This document shows positions 27,268-34,468 of a DNA stretch of 64,000 nucleotides, piece by piece (positions within the stretch are counted from its first letter, which is position 1; each line of letters begins with the position of its first letter). The translations under genes were made by a program, and so were the position numbers. This stretch comes from JADGGM01 sp025449955 (GTDB lineage: Bacteria; Gemmatimonadota; Gemmatimonadetes; Gemmatimonadales; Gemmatimonadaceae): contig DATBNO010000016.1 of NCBI GenBank assembly GCA_036554285.1, forward strand, positions 234,865 through 298,864. The letters run 5' to 3'. The notes under the pieces are model-generated. The model saw nothing but the letters and a program-made list of their open reading frames with translations. It was not told where the DNA came from and did no database searches.

Positions 27268-28196
27268 TGCCTAACGGAGCATCCGGCGGCGCGACGCGCC
27301 GGCTCATCCTCGGCGCGCACGCGTCCGATTCGGGCGGCATCGACAAGGGCGTGCTGCGCGCGGGAGCCGCGCACATGGACGCGCTCCAGCTCTTCACCGC
27401 GATTCCCACTTACTACGGGGACAAGTCCTCCATCCGCGGTGAGCGCGTCGAGCGATTTCGCGCCGCGCTCGCCACGGCGCACATCGATCCCGCCAACGTG
27501 GTCGTGCACGCCGCCTACGTGCTCAATGCGGCCACGGCCGACGAGCAGAAGTGGAGTCGCTCCGCCGCCGGTCTGGCCAAGGAGCTCGAACGGTCTACGG
27601 CACTCGGCGTTGGCGCGGTGTGCTTCCACCCGGGCGCGGCACTGGGTGGCAATCCGGAGGAAGCCACGGCACGCGTCGCCCGCGCGATGACGCAGGCGTT
27701 GGAACGTGTGTCTGGCCCTACGCGGCTCCTCGTCGAGAACACGGCGGGCGCTGGACTCACGGTGGGCCGGATCCCGCACGAGGTCGGCGCCATCCTCGGA
27801 GACATTCCCGCCGCGTTGCGCAAACGCGCCGGCTATGGCCTGGACACTTGTCATCTGTTTGCGGCTGGTCACGACATCAAGTCGTCCGCGGAGTCGCAGC
27901 GCTCGGTGCTGGACGCATTCGAGGTAGCGTGCGGGGAGGCGCCGTCGTTTTTCCACCTGAACGACAGCGTGAACCCGTTCGGATCCAACCGCGATCGTCA
28001 TGCGCTCATCGGGCAAGGCGAGATCGGAACGGAGCCGTTCCGGTGGCTGCTGGCCGATTCGCGCGCCTCCGGTGTACCACTGATTCTCGAGACGCCGCAT
28101 CGCGACGAGGTCGAGCCGGCGGACGATATCGCACCAGACCCGAACGATGTCGAAATGTTGCAACTCTTGCGGTCGTTGGTGGCGTCAGAGAACTAA
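27267..28196 (+). CDS. nfo: Deoxyribonuclease IV (AP endonuclease family 2)
   Basis: This 309-aa enzyme cleaves DNA 5' to abasic sites in base-excision repair. It shows the family's metal-ligand motifs in order: LGAHASDSGG near the N-terminus, VVHAAYVLN, CFHPGAAL, LLVENTAG, GLDTCHLFAAGHD, FFHLNDS, RHALIGQGEIG and LILETPH. These match the His/Glu/Asp ligands of the three-zinc site of Nfo. The start codon overlaps the stop of the receiver-DHp gene, an unexpected partner. Length is in the family range. Confidence 0.93.
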   Translation: MPNGASGGATRRLILGAHASDSGGIDKGVLRAGAAHMDALQLFTAIPTYYGDKSSIRGERVERFRAALATAHIDPANVVVHAAYVLNAATADEQKWSRSAAGLAKELERSTALGVGAVCFHPGAALGGNPEEATARVARAMTQALERVSGPTRLLVENTAGAGLTVGRIPHEVGAILGDIPAALRKRAGYGLDTCHLFAAGHDIKSSAESQRSVLDAFEVACGEAPSFFHLNDSVNPFGSNRDRHALIGQGEIGTEPFRWLLADSRASGVPLILETPHRDEVEPADDIAPDPNDVEMLQLLRSLVASEN

Positions 28197-28381
28197 CGCC
28201 TTCGCGAAACTGCATTTTACGATAGGCCGTATATAAACCATGTAGCGAGGCGAGCCGTCCAAACGAAGTCCGGACGAAGTTCGGTATTTGTTAGGTCAGC
28301 CCTCGTTCGGTGCGCGTTGCACATTGTCGGAGATCGGTCCGGGTCGTGTTGGGCCGAGAGCGTTTCGATCGCGAGGAGTGC

Positions 28382-30121
28382 ATGGCCAAGAGACTGCCGC
28401 GCCCGTCGTCCTCTGCATCCGCGGCCCCGCTCGTAGCGGTTCTGTTGTTGACGCTGTGCGTAGCCGGCGCGATCACGTGGGTGGCGTGGTTGTCGACCAA
28501 TTCGCACCGGGCAGCGGCGGAAGACGCCATGCGCGACTATGCGGAGTTCGCCGCGGCGAACTTCACGGACGCAGCGGGAAAGGCACTCTACGGCGGCTCG
28601 ATGGCCATCCTCTCGTCTGTCGGCGCGAGCTCGGCGACCATGGAAGCCGACCACGTCTATCCGCTGTCGGCGTTACAGAACGCCGCCGGTCAGAAGCGCG
28701 ACTGGGGTTGGATGTACGTCCCAACGCCGCGCTACGTGTTCAGCTACGATCTCTCGAAGCACGCGGTGCAAGTGAGCGGCGACACGGTACCCACCGGTGT
28801 CGAGCTTCAGCGCCTCCAGGATTCGTTATCCGCGAACTTCGACACGTTGGCTGCATCGCAGAGCGAGAGTGACCTCCACGGGCGCTCGCTGTACGTGATG
28901 TCCGACACCGTGGCGAGCGGCACCGAGGTCGTCCTCATGGCGTACATGCGCGGCGTGCGGGGCACGCCCGACATGGTGTACGGCTTCGCGACCGGCTTCG
29001 GAACCTACGCGCAAACGGTATTGCCGCAGCTGGCGGAGGCCACGCCGTTGGTGCCGCGGTCGCTGAGCCACGGCCTGCCTAACGACTCGCTCCTGGCGAT
29101 CACCGTGCGCGACGCCAACGGCCGCGCGATATATCAATCGCCGGCGCCCGGCCTCACGGCGTTCGGGGCCACGCAGCGTCTATGGACATTGATCCCCGAC
29201 GGCCCGACGGTGCAGATCGCGATCCGCCAGCAGGCGGCGGACGTGCTTCTGCGCGGCGGCATTCCGCGAAACCGGGTGCCGCTCCTGGTGGCGTTGCTCC
29301 TCTGCACGGGCGCGCTCGTGGTGGTTGCCTTCCACCTCGCCCGGCGCGCCGAGGAACTCGCGCACCTGCGGGCGGATTTCACGTCTAGCATGTCGCACGA
29401 GTTGCGCACGCCGTTGGCGCAAATCGTGTTGTTCGCCGAATCGCTGTCGTTCGGCCGTGTGACGACCGAGACCGGCCGGAGCGATGCACTGCGGGTGATT
29501 TTGCGCGAGGCGCGCCGCTTGGGCCACTTGGTCGACAACGTGTTGCTTTTCTCGCGCACCGAGCGCCGTGCGACGCACGTGTCGGCGCAAGCGAGGCCGC
29601 TGGCGCCGATCGTCCGCGAAATTGTGGAGTCGTTCGAGCCGCTGGCTCGTGTACGGCGGACGGCGCTGCGCCTGTCGTTGGACGAAACGATCGTGGCGCC
29701 GGTCGACGAAGGGGCACTACGACAGATCCTGCTCAACTTGTTGGATAACGCGGTGAAGTACGGTCCGGATGGACAGACGATTGGCGTTAGTCTGAGCCTC
29801 GAGCGGGGTCGCGCGATATTGTGCGTGGACGACGAGGGGGACGGCGTTCCCGAATCTGAGAGCCAACGAATCTGGGATCCGTTCGTCAGGTTACACAGTG
29901 GGGAGTACTCCGTATCCACGGGCAGCGGGATTGGTTTGTCCGTGGTGCGGCAGCTGGTGACGCTGCACGGCGGAACGTGCCGCGTCGACGAAGCGCCGTC
30001 CGGCGGCGCGAGGTTCGTCGTGGAGTTGCCTGGCGCGCGGGTCGGACGCGCCGACGAAGGAACGGGAGGGGGCGGTTTACCGTCAGAAGGAGGAGCGCAT
30101 GATCTCGCTGCTGCACGATAA
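28382..30121 (+). CDS. Membrane sensor histidine kinase
   Basis: This 579-aa kinase has TM1 at about residues 15-38, an extracytoplasmic sensor domain of about 270 residues without a recognised family, TM2 near 300-325, then HisKA with H339 (SMSHELRTPLAQ) and a HATPase domain with N-box (NLLDNAVKYG), G1 (DDEGDGVP) and G2 (GSGIGLSVV) motifs. The ATG at 28382 follows GAGGAG. The partner regulator gene starts 23 bp before this stop, so they form one two-component system. The 185-bp region upstream has AT-rich TATATAAA (28230-28237) that may be its promoter. The signal is unknown. Confidence 0.93.
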   Translation: MAKRLPRPSSSASAAPLVAVLLLTLCVAGAITWVAWLSTNSHRAAAEDAMRDYAEFAAANFTDAAGKALYGGSMAILSSVGASSATMEADHVYPLSALQNAAGQKRDWGWMYVPTPRYVFSYDLSKHAVQVSGDTVPTGVELQRLQDSLSANFDTLAASQSESDLHGRSLYVMSDTVASGTEVVLMAYMRGVRGTPDMVYGFATGFGTYAQTVLPQLAEATPLVPRSLSHGLPNDSLLAITVRDANGRAIYQSPAPGLTAFGATQRLWTLIPDGPTVQIAIRQQAADVLLRGGIPRNRVPLLVALLLCTGALVVVAFHLARRAEELAHLRADFTSSMSHELRTPLAQIVLFAESLSFGRVTTETGRSDALRVILREARRLGHLVDNVLLFSRTERRATHVSAQARPLAPIVREIVESFEPLARVRRTALRLSLDETIVAPVDEGALRQILLNLLDNAVKYGPDGQTIGVSLSLERGRAILCVDDEGDGVPESESQRIWDPFVRLHSGEYSVSTGSGIGLSVVRQLVTLHGGTCRVDEAPSGGARFVVELPGARVGRADEGTGGGGLPSEGGAHDLAAAR

Positions 30122-30854
30122 TACGACCCAGGGAGTTACGAGCCAGGGAGTTCGTATGCACCGCATCCTGATCGTGGAAGACAACGCCGATCTGGCGTCC
30201 GGCCTCAAGACCAATCTCGAGCTGGAAGGCTACGACGTGTCGTTAGCCGGCGACGGCGTGAAGGGGCTGTCGCAAGCGCGCGCCGTGCATCCGGACCTCA
30301 TCATGCTCGATCTCATGCTGCCGAAGTTGGATGGCTATCGGCTGCTGCGATTGCTCCGCCAAGACGGATATGCCGGACCGGTGCTGGTGCTCACGGCGCG
30401 CGGAGACGAGGCGGACAAGGTGCGTGGCTTCCGCTGGGGCGCGGATGACTACGTGACCAAGCCGTTCAGTCTCATGGAGCTGTTGGCGCGCGTGGAGGCG
30501 CTGCTGCGTCGCAGTGCGGCGTCGCCGATGCCCGTCGCGCCCAAGGTCGCGCCGCCGCCGGTGCGGTTCGGCGAAGTAGAAGTGCGGCCGGCCACGCACG
30601 AGGTGCTCCGCTCCGGCGAGCCGGTGCCGCTTCGGCCCAAGGAATTCGACTTGATCATGGCGCTCATTCAGCGCAACGGTCAGGTGGCGTCGCGCCTCGA
30701 GCTGCTGCACGAAGTCTGGGGCTACGATGCGGAGATCGTGAGCCGCACGGTGGACACGCACATGGCCGAGCTCCGGCGCAAGCTGGAGCGCGATCCCGGC
30801 TCGCCGCGCCACCTCCTAACGGTGCGAAAGACGGGCTATCGACTGCAGGTGTAG
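30099..30854 (+). CDS. OmpR/PhoB-family response regulator
   Basis: This DNA-binding response regulator has a receiver domain with phospho-acceptor D71 (LIMLDLMLP), Thr and Lys switch residues (TARGD, TKPFS), a Pro/Val linker and a C-terminal winged helix (RPKEFDLIMALI through TVRKTGYRLQV). The ATG at 30099 lies behind a strong AAGGAGG and inside the end of the kinase gene. An internal ATG at 30156 (MHRILIVED) is where the fold begins and is the alternative start. It is the cognate partner of the upstream kinase. Confidence 0.93.
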   Translation: MISLLHDNTTQGVTSQGVRMHRILIVEDNADLASGLKTNLELEGYDVSLAGDGVKGLSQARAVHPDLIMLDLMLPKLDGYRLLRLLRQDGYAGPVLVLTARGDEADKVRGFRWGADDYVTKPFSLMELLARVEALLRRSAASPMPVAPKVAPPPVRFGEVEVRPATHEVLRSGEPVPLRPKEFDLIMALIQRNGQVASRLELLHEVWGYDAEIVSRTVDTHMAELRRKLERDPGSPRHLLTVRKTGYRLQV

Positions 30855-30855
30855 A

Positions 30856-31728
30856 TCAGCGCGCGGCGCCGACCAACACCGGTGTCGACGTGGGTTGCGG
30901 CGATCCGCCGGCCGGTTCATCGGTCACGGCGATCGCCGCAAGTGCATCCCGGGCCAGCGCGTAGTGCGCGATCACGAGTGCGTCGCCCGACGCATTCGTC
31001 GCGAACACGCCGGCGCTGATCTTCCGTTGGGCACGCGTGATCAACCAGAGCTGATATGTCCGGTTGGGCGCGGGATGCGGCAGGTTGTGCGCGACGAACG
31101 TCCACTGATCGGTGGGCTGATCCCAGAACATCTTGGCCACGGGCTGACGCGCGTTCGTGGCGCCCGCTTCGATCACCTGCACACCAGGTCCGGTCATCGC
31201 GTCGAGCAACGCTTGGCGATCGGTGATCGCCGAGTCGCGCGCGCCGATTTCTCTCTCGAATCCGCGTTGGGCGGCGATCAAGCGTTGATTGTCGCGTCGC
31301 GCGGCATCGGCTCGCTCGCTCGCGCTGACGCCATAGAGACCGAGCGCGACGCCCAAGACGACGATCGCCGCGGCGGCGATGAGACGCGTGGTGGTGAAGC
31401 GTGCGAATGCGGCTCGGCGTACCGGTTGCATGGTCACCTTGAGGCTCGGTGCGTCGCTCGCCGCTGTCGTCGCCCGTTGTGCGCGCTCGGCGGCGCGAGC
31501 CATGAGATGACGCCGGACACGCGCCTGGCGCGCCGGATCCATCGGCGTCTGTGGCGCGAGCTGCGCCATGCTCTCTGCCGCGTCGCGCAACGCGCCCAAC
31601 TCTTTCGTGCACTCGTCGCACACGACGACGTGCGCGAGCACCGCTTCGCGTTCGGCGTTCGTGGTCGCGTCGAGCGCCACGGCGGCGAGCATCTCCTGCG
31701 CTTCGGCGTGCGTCGCGGGGCTGTTCAT
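30856..31728 (-). CDS. Anti-sigma factor (zinc-binding ZAS plus RskA-type C-terminal domain)
   Basis: This 290-aa single-pass membrane protein has an N-terminal anti-sigma domain with the zinc motif H-x3-C-x2-C (HVVVCDEC, H33, C37, C40), one TM helix (LIAAAAIVVLGVALGLYGV, about residues 115-133), and an extracytoplasmic RskA-type domain (FWDQPTDQWTFVAHNLP). The start ATG overlaps the stop of the sigma-factor gene by 4 bp (ATGA), the standard layout for an ECF pair. It should hold the sigma factor inactive until a periplasmic signal triggers release, as known for RskA. Confidence 0.92.
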   Translation of the reverse strand: MNSPATHAEAQEMLAAVALDATTNAEREAVLAHVVVCDECTKELGALRDAAESMAQLAPQTPMDPARQARVRRHLMARAAERAQRATTAASDAPSLKVTMQPVRRAAFARFTTTRLIAAAAIVVLGVALGLYGVSASERADAARRDNQRLIAAQRGFEREIGARDSAITDRQALLDAMTGPGVQVIEAGATNARQPVAKMFWDQPTDQWTFVAHNLPHPAPNRTYQLWLITRAQRKISAGVFATNASGDALVIAHYALARDALAAIAVTDEPAGGSPQPTSTPVLVGAAR

Positions 31729-32357
31729 GGCGTACCCTCGCGCAACAGCGACAAGCGCGTTCTGAGTTTTGCCATGGCGAGACGAACGCGCGTCTTGATG
31801 GTGCCGAGCGGTTGTCCGGTACGCTCGGCGATTTCCGATTGGCTCAGGCCGCCGAAGTACGCGAGCTCGATGGATTCTCGTTGCTCGGGCGGCAGCTCGC
31901 TCAGCGCGCGGCGCACGAGTGCGCGTTGTTCGCTCTGCTCGACGTCGCCCAGCGGGCTGACGTTGGGCGACGCGACTGCGACGTCGTGGTCGTCGTCGTC
32001 CGTGAGTGACGAGGTGCGCTCGGGGCGCCGCTTCGCAGAGCGCAGCAGATCGAGTGCGCGACTGCGCGCAATGGAGCAGAGCCACGTGGGCACCGAGCCG
32101 CGCGACGCGTCGTAGCGTGAGGCCTGTCGCCACACCTGCCAGAACGTTTCCTCCACCACGTCCTCTGCGTCGTCAGCGTCACCGAGGAGACGCACCGCGA
32201 GCGAATGCACGAGCGTCACCTGTCGGTCATAGAGCGCGCCGAGCGCGCGTTGGTCGCCGCCGGCGATGCGGTGTACGAGCTCCGCATTGCTCAGCGCCGC
32301 GTGATCGCGCGCGGGAGTCTCTTCTCGATACGCTGGCAAGACTGGTGGCGGATTCAT
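31725..32357 (-). CDS. ECF RNA polymerase sigma factor (SigK-like)
   Basis: This 210-aa extracytoplasmic-function sigma factor has region 2 (YDRQVTLVHSLAVRLLG followed by AEDVVEETF) and region 4 with its helix-turn-helix (GLSQSEIAERTGQPLGTIKTR). A Ser/Asp-rich linker (SSLTDDDDHD) joins the two. It is co-transcribed with the overlapping anti-sigma gene. The ATG at 32357 (MNPPPVLP) is chosen; upstream in-frame codons do not resemble the family. Target promoters cannot be named. Confidence 0.93.
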   Translation of the reverse strand: MNPPPVLPAYREETPARDHAALSNAELVHRIAGGDQRALGALYDRQVTLVHSLAVRLLGDADDAEDVVEETFWQVWRQASRYDASRGSVPTWLCSIARSRALDLLRSAKRRPERTSSLTDDDDHDVAVASPNVSPLGDVEQSEQRALVRRALSELPPEQRESIELAYFGGLSQSEIAERTGQPLGTIKTRVRLAMAKLRTRLSLLREGTP

Positions 32358-32549
32358 GGGTCGAGCCCAATGTATCGCGACTGGAGAGCGCCGCCAGAGA
32401 GGAATTCTCATGGGGGGAATCGCGCGTACAGAGGGAGAAATCGTGCGCGTCCCTATTGCGTTGCCGTAGGACCTTCTTAGTTTGTGGCGCGACGGACCCT
32501 GTTCTTCTCATAGGACGCGATCCTTTCAACCAATCGGGAGAGACCATCG

Positions 32550-32912
32550 ATGGCCACCAAAAAGAAGCGCGGCGCGAAGAAGGGAACGAAGCGCACAGCG
32601 AAGAAAGCGGCCAAGAAGGGTGGACGGAAGGCAGCACGCAAGGCGGCGCCGAAGAAGAAGCGCGCGCCCAACCCGGCGTTCATGCGTCCCATGATGCCCG
32701 ATGATGCGCTCGCGGCAGTGGTCGGCAGCGGTGGAATGCCTCGCACCGAGATCACGAAAAAGTTGTGGGCGTACATCAAGCGCAACGATCTGCAGGACGC
32801 GAAGAACAGGCGCATGATCAACGCCGACGACAAACTCGGCCGCGTGTTCAATGGCAAGAAGCAGGTCTCGATGTTCGAGATGACGAAGCTCGCCAGCAAG
32901 CACATGAAATAA
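32550..32912 (+). CDS. SWIB/MDM2-domain protein with a histone H1-like Lys/Arg-rich N-terminal tail
   Basis: This 120-aa protein joins a strongly basic tail (about residues 1-42, KK/AA/RK repeats such as GTKRTAKKAAKKGGRKAARK) to a SWIB domain (about 45-119, MPRTEITKKLWAYIKRNDLQ and RVFNGKKQVSMFEMTKLAS). Bacterial SWIB proteins are known mainly from Chlamydiae and a few other phyla, and the tail resembles H1-like Hc1 and topoisomerase tails. It is probably a DNA-binding, nucleoid-associated protein. GGGAGAG precedes the ATG by about 6 bp. It is monocistronic, ending before a strong hairpin. Confidence 0.9.
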   Translation: MATKKKRGAKKGTKRTAKKAAKKGGRKAARKAAPKKKRAPNPAFMRPMMPDDALAAVVGSGGMPRTEITKKLWAYIKRNDLQDAKNRRMINADDKLGRVFNGKKQVSMFEMTKLASKHMK

Positions 32913-32950
32913 CTCTCACTCGACGGCATGTCACGCGTCGAGCAGACGAA

Positions 32951-32977
32951 GGGGGCGTACCATTGCGGCACGCCCCC
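32951..32977 (+). terminator. Hairpin after the SWIB gene
   Basis: GGGGGCGT (32951-32958) pairs perfectly with ACGCCCCC (32970-32977) across an 11-nt loop, 38 bp after the SWIB stop. A T-run follows only later (GGTTTT near 33000), so this is a probable but weak intrinsic terminator. Confidence 0.5.
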
Positions 32978-33093
32978 GTCGCACATCCAGGGTCTTGGTT
33001 TTCTCCGCATCGCGGCCCAGAATACGCTAGCCATCGCGACGCATTGTAGTGCAGACTCCGCTCGCGCCGGTCCAGCTCTCACGCACACACGAC

Positions 33094-33900
33094 ATGGCCG
33101 CATCCGCGAAGAACAAGAAGGCGAAGCAACGGAATGCGACGGCTGCGAAACCGCGCAACGTCGTCGCGGAAGCGCGCGGCAAGAACACGATGAGTCGCGA
33201 GACGTTGATCGACTGGGGGCGTTCGATTTTCGTCGCGGTGATCATCTTCTTGTTCATCACGACGTTTTTCATCCAGGCGTATCGCATTCCGTCGGGCAGC
33301 ATGGAGCCGACGCTACTCGTGGGCGATTTTCTTTTCGCGAACAAAGTCATCTTCGGCGCGCACCTTCCGTTCACACACTACAATCTGCCGGGCATTCGCG
33401 ATCCGCATCGGGGCGAGGTGGTGGTGTACGAATCGCCGTCGCAGGCGCGATTGTCGGCCGACTTGCGTTTGAAGGGTGATCTGACGCCGATCGTGGTGAA
33501 ACGATTGATCGGTGTCGCGGGCGATACGCTCTACATGCGCGACGGCATGTTGTATGTGAACGGAATCGCACAGCGCCAGGGATTCGGCGTGGGCGAGAAG
33601 CCGTACGACTACGTCGACACGCCCGACTCGAATTTCAACTGGCAGATACAGTACGAGCTCAAGTCGTCGCGCTTCGGTCCCGCGCCTGCGCATCCGTCGC
33701 ACGACAATTGGGGACCGTTCGTCGTGCCGCCGGGCCACTACTTCTCGTTGGGCGACAACCGGTACAACTCCGTCGACGCGCGCTACTACGGCTTCGTCCC
33801 GCGAGCCAACATTCGCGGCAAGCCGATGTTCATCTACATGTCATTCGACTGGGACGACCTGCTCGTTCGCTGGAGTCGTTTCGGAAAAATCATCAGGTAG
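33094..33900 (+). CDS. lepB: Signal peptidase I
   Basis: This membrane-bound serine protease removes signal peptides from exported proteins. From the ATG at 33094 it has 268 aa: a Lys/Ala-rich cytosolic tail, one TM helix (FVAVIIFLFITTFFIQAY, about residues 46-63), catalytic S69 (PSGSMEPT) and general-base K136 (VVKRLIG), then the box-E GDNRYNSVDARYYGFV. A GTG at 33049 would add 15 residues. An insertion of about 45 residues between boxes D and E (GEKPYDYVDTPDSNFNWQ onward) makes it somewhat longer than minimal SPases. Confidence 0.95.
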   Translation: MAASAKNKKAKQRNATAAKPRNVVAEARGKNTMSRETLIDWGRSIFVAVIIFLFITTFFIQAYRIPSGSMEPTLLVGDFLFANKVIFGAHLPFTHYNLPGIRDPHRGEVVVYESPSQARLSADLRLKGDLTPIVVKRLIGVAGDTLYMRDGMLYVNGIAQRQGFGVGEKPYDYVDTPDSNFNWQIQYELKSSRFGPAPAHPSHDNWGPFVVPPGHYFSLGDNRYNSVDARYYGFVPRANIRGKPMFIYMSFDWDDLLVRWSRFGKIIR

Positions 33901-33901
33901 C

Positions 33902-33979
33902 GGGGAAGCGCGCATTGGCGTGCGCTTGGGGAAGCGCGGCGCGTGGGAATCGCGCGCTGGTGTGCGCTCGGGGAATGGG
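33902..33979. repeat. Intergenic palindromic GGGGAAGC element, copy 2
   Basis: Starting 2 bases after the lepB stop, two GGGGAAGCGCG units, each with a self-complementary GCGC stem around TGG, are followed by GGGGAATGGG. The order matches the element at 20656-20711 and, in part, the one at 58587-58617. All three begin within 15 bases of a stop codon. Confidence 0.5.
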
Positions 33980-34020
33980 CACCGCCACTGCGTTAGGCGA
34001 CGGCGTTCGTTCCTCGAAGG

Positions 34021-34254
34021 TCATGGCTCATCATCGACGAGACGTTTCCACATCTGATATTCGGGGCCTGTGTCCCACGCGGGCCATTCGGTGTCGTCGC
34101 GCTGCCAGGCGTCCTGAGCGGTGTCGTACACGCCGCCGCGCCACGCATCGGGATCACTGAATGACAATTCGTCCGACCACTGTGTGTCGTCCGGCTCTTC
34201 GTCCTGCCAGTCGTGGTCGTGCCACGGCTTCCACATGTGAGTGTTCTCCCGCAC
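34021..34254 (-). CDS. Small acidic, Trp/Asp-rich hypothetical protein
   Basis: This 77-aa frame on the minus strand is rich in W, D, E and Q (WKPWHDHDWQDEEPDDTQW, then RDDTEWPAWDTGPEYQMW) and has eight or so tryptophans. Its composition is unlike shadow frames of this high-GC DNA, which are Arg/Ala-rich, so it is probably expressed. An internal ATG (MWKPWHDHDW) is an alternative start at 34236. No family is recognised. It may be divergently transcribed from the hybrid kinase gene. Confidence 0.5.
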   Translation of the reverse strand: MRENTHMWKPWHDHDWQDEEPDDTQWSDELSFSDPDAWRGGVYDTAQDAWQRDDTEWPAWDTGPEYQMWKRLVDDEP

Positions 34255-34468
34255 CTGCCGCTCGCGTCGCCGTAAGGCACCGGTCCTGGTATCGGTTTGC
34301 CGGGCGACATTACGTGAGCGACGCCCGGCGGGCGAACACGCAACGAAACGGGCGTTCGGGCGTCATTCTCCACGAGCGGCTCCGATCCGGCGCACGCTCG
34401 TCATCCACCCGCTTCTGCACCGCGTTTTTCCTCTCGTCCACCCGCCTTCCTGTGATACCCCGCAGGGC

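Noticed and set aside
34241..34468. N-terminal extension of the hybrid kinase
   Set aside because: The frame is open but Arg/Pro-rich with no SD, and the membrane region starts directly after the ATG at 34469.
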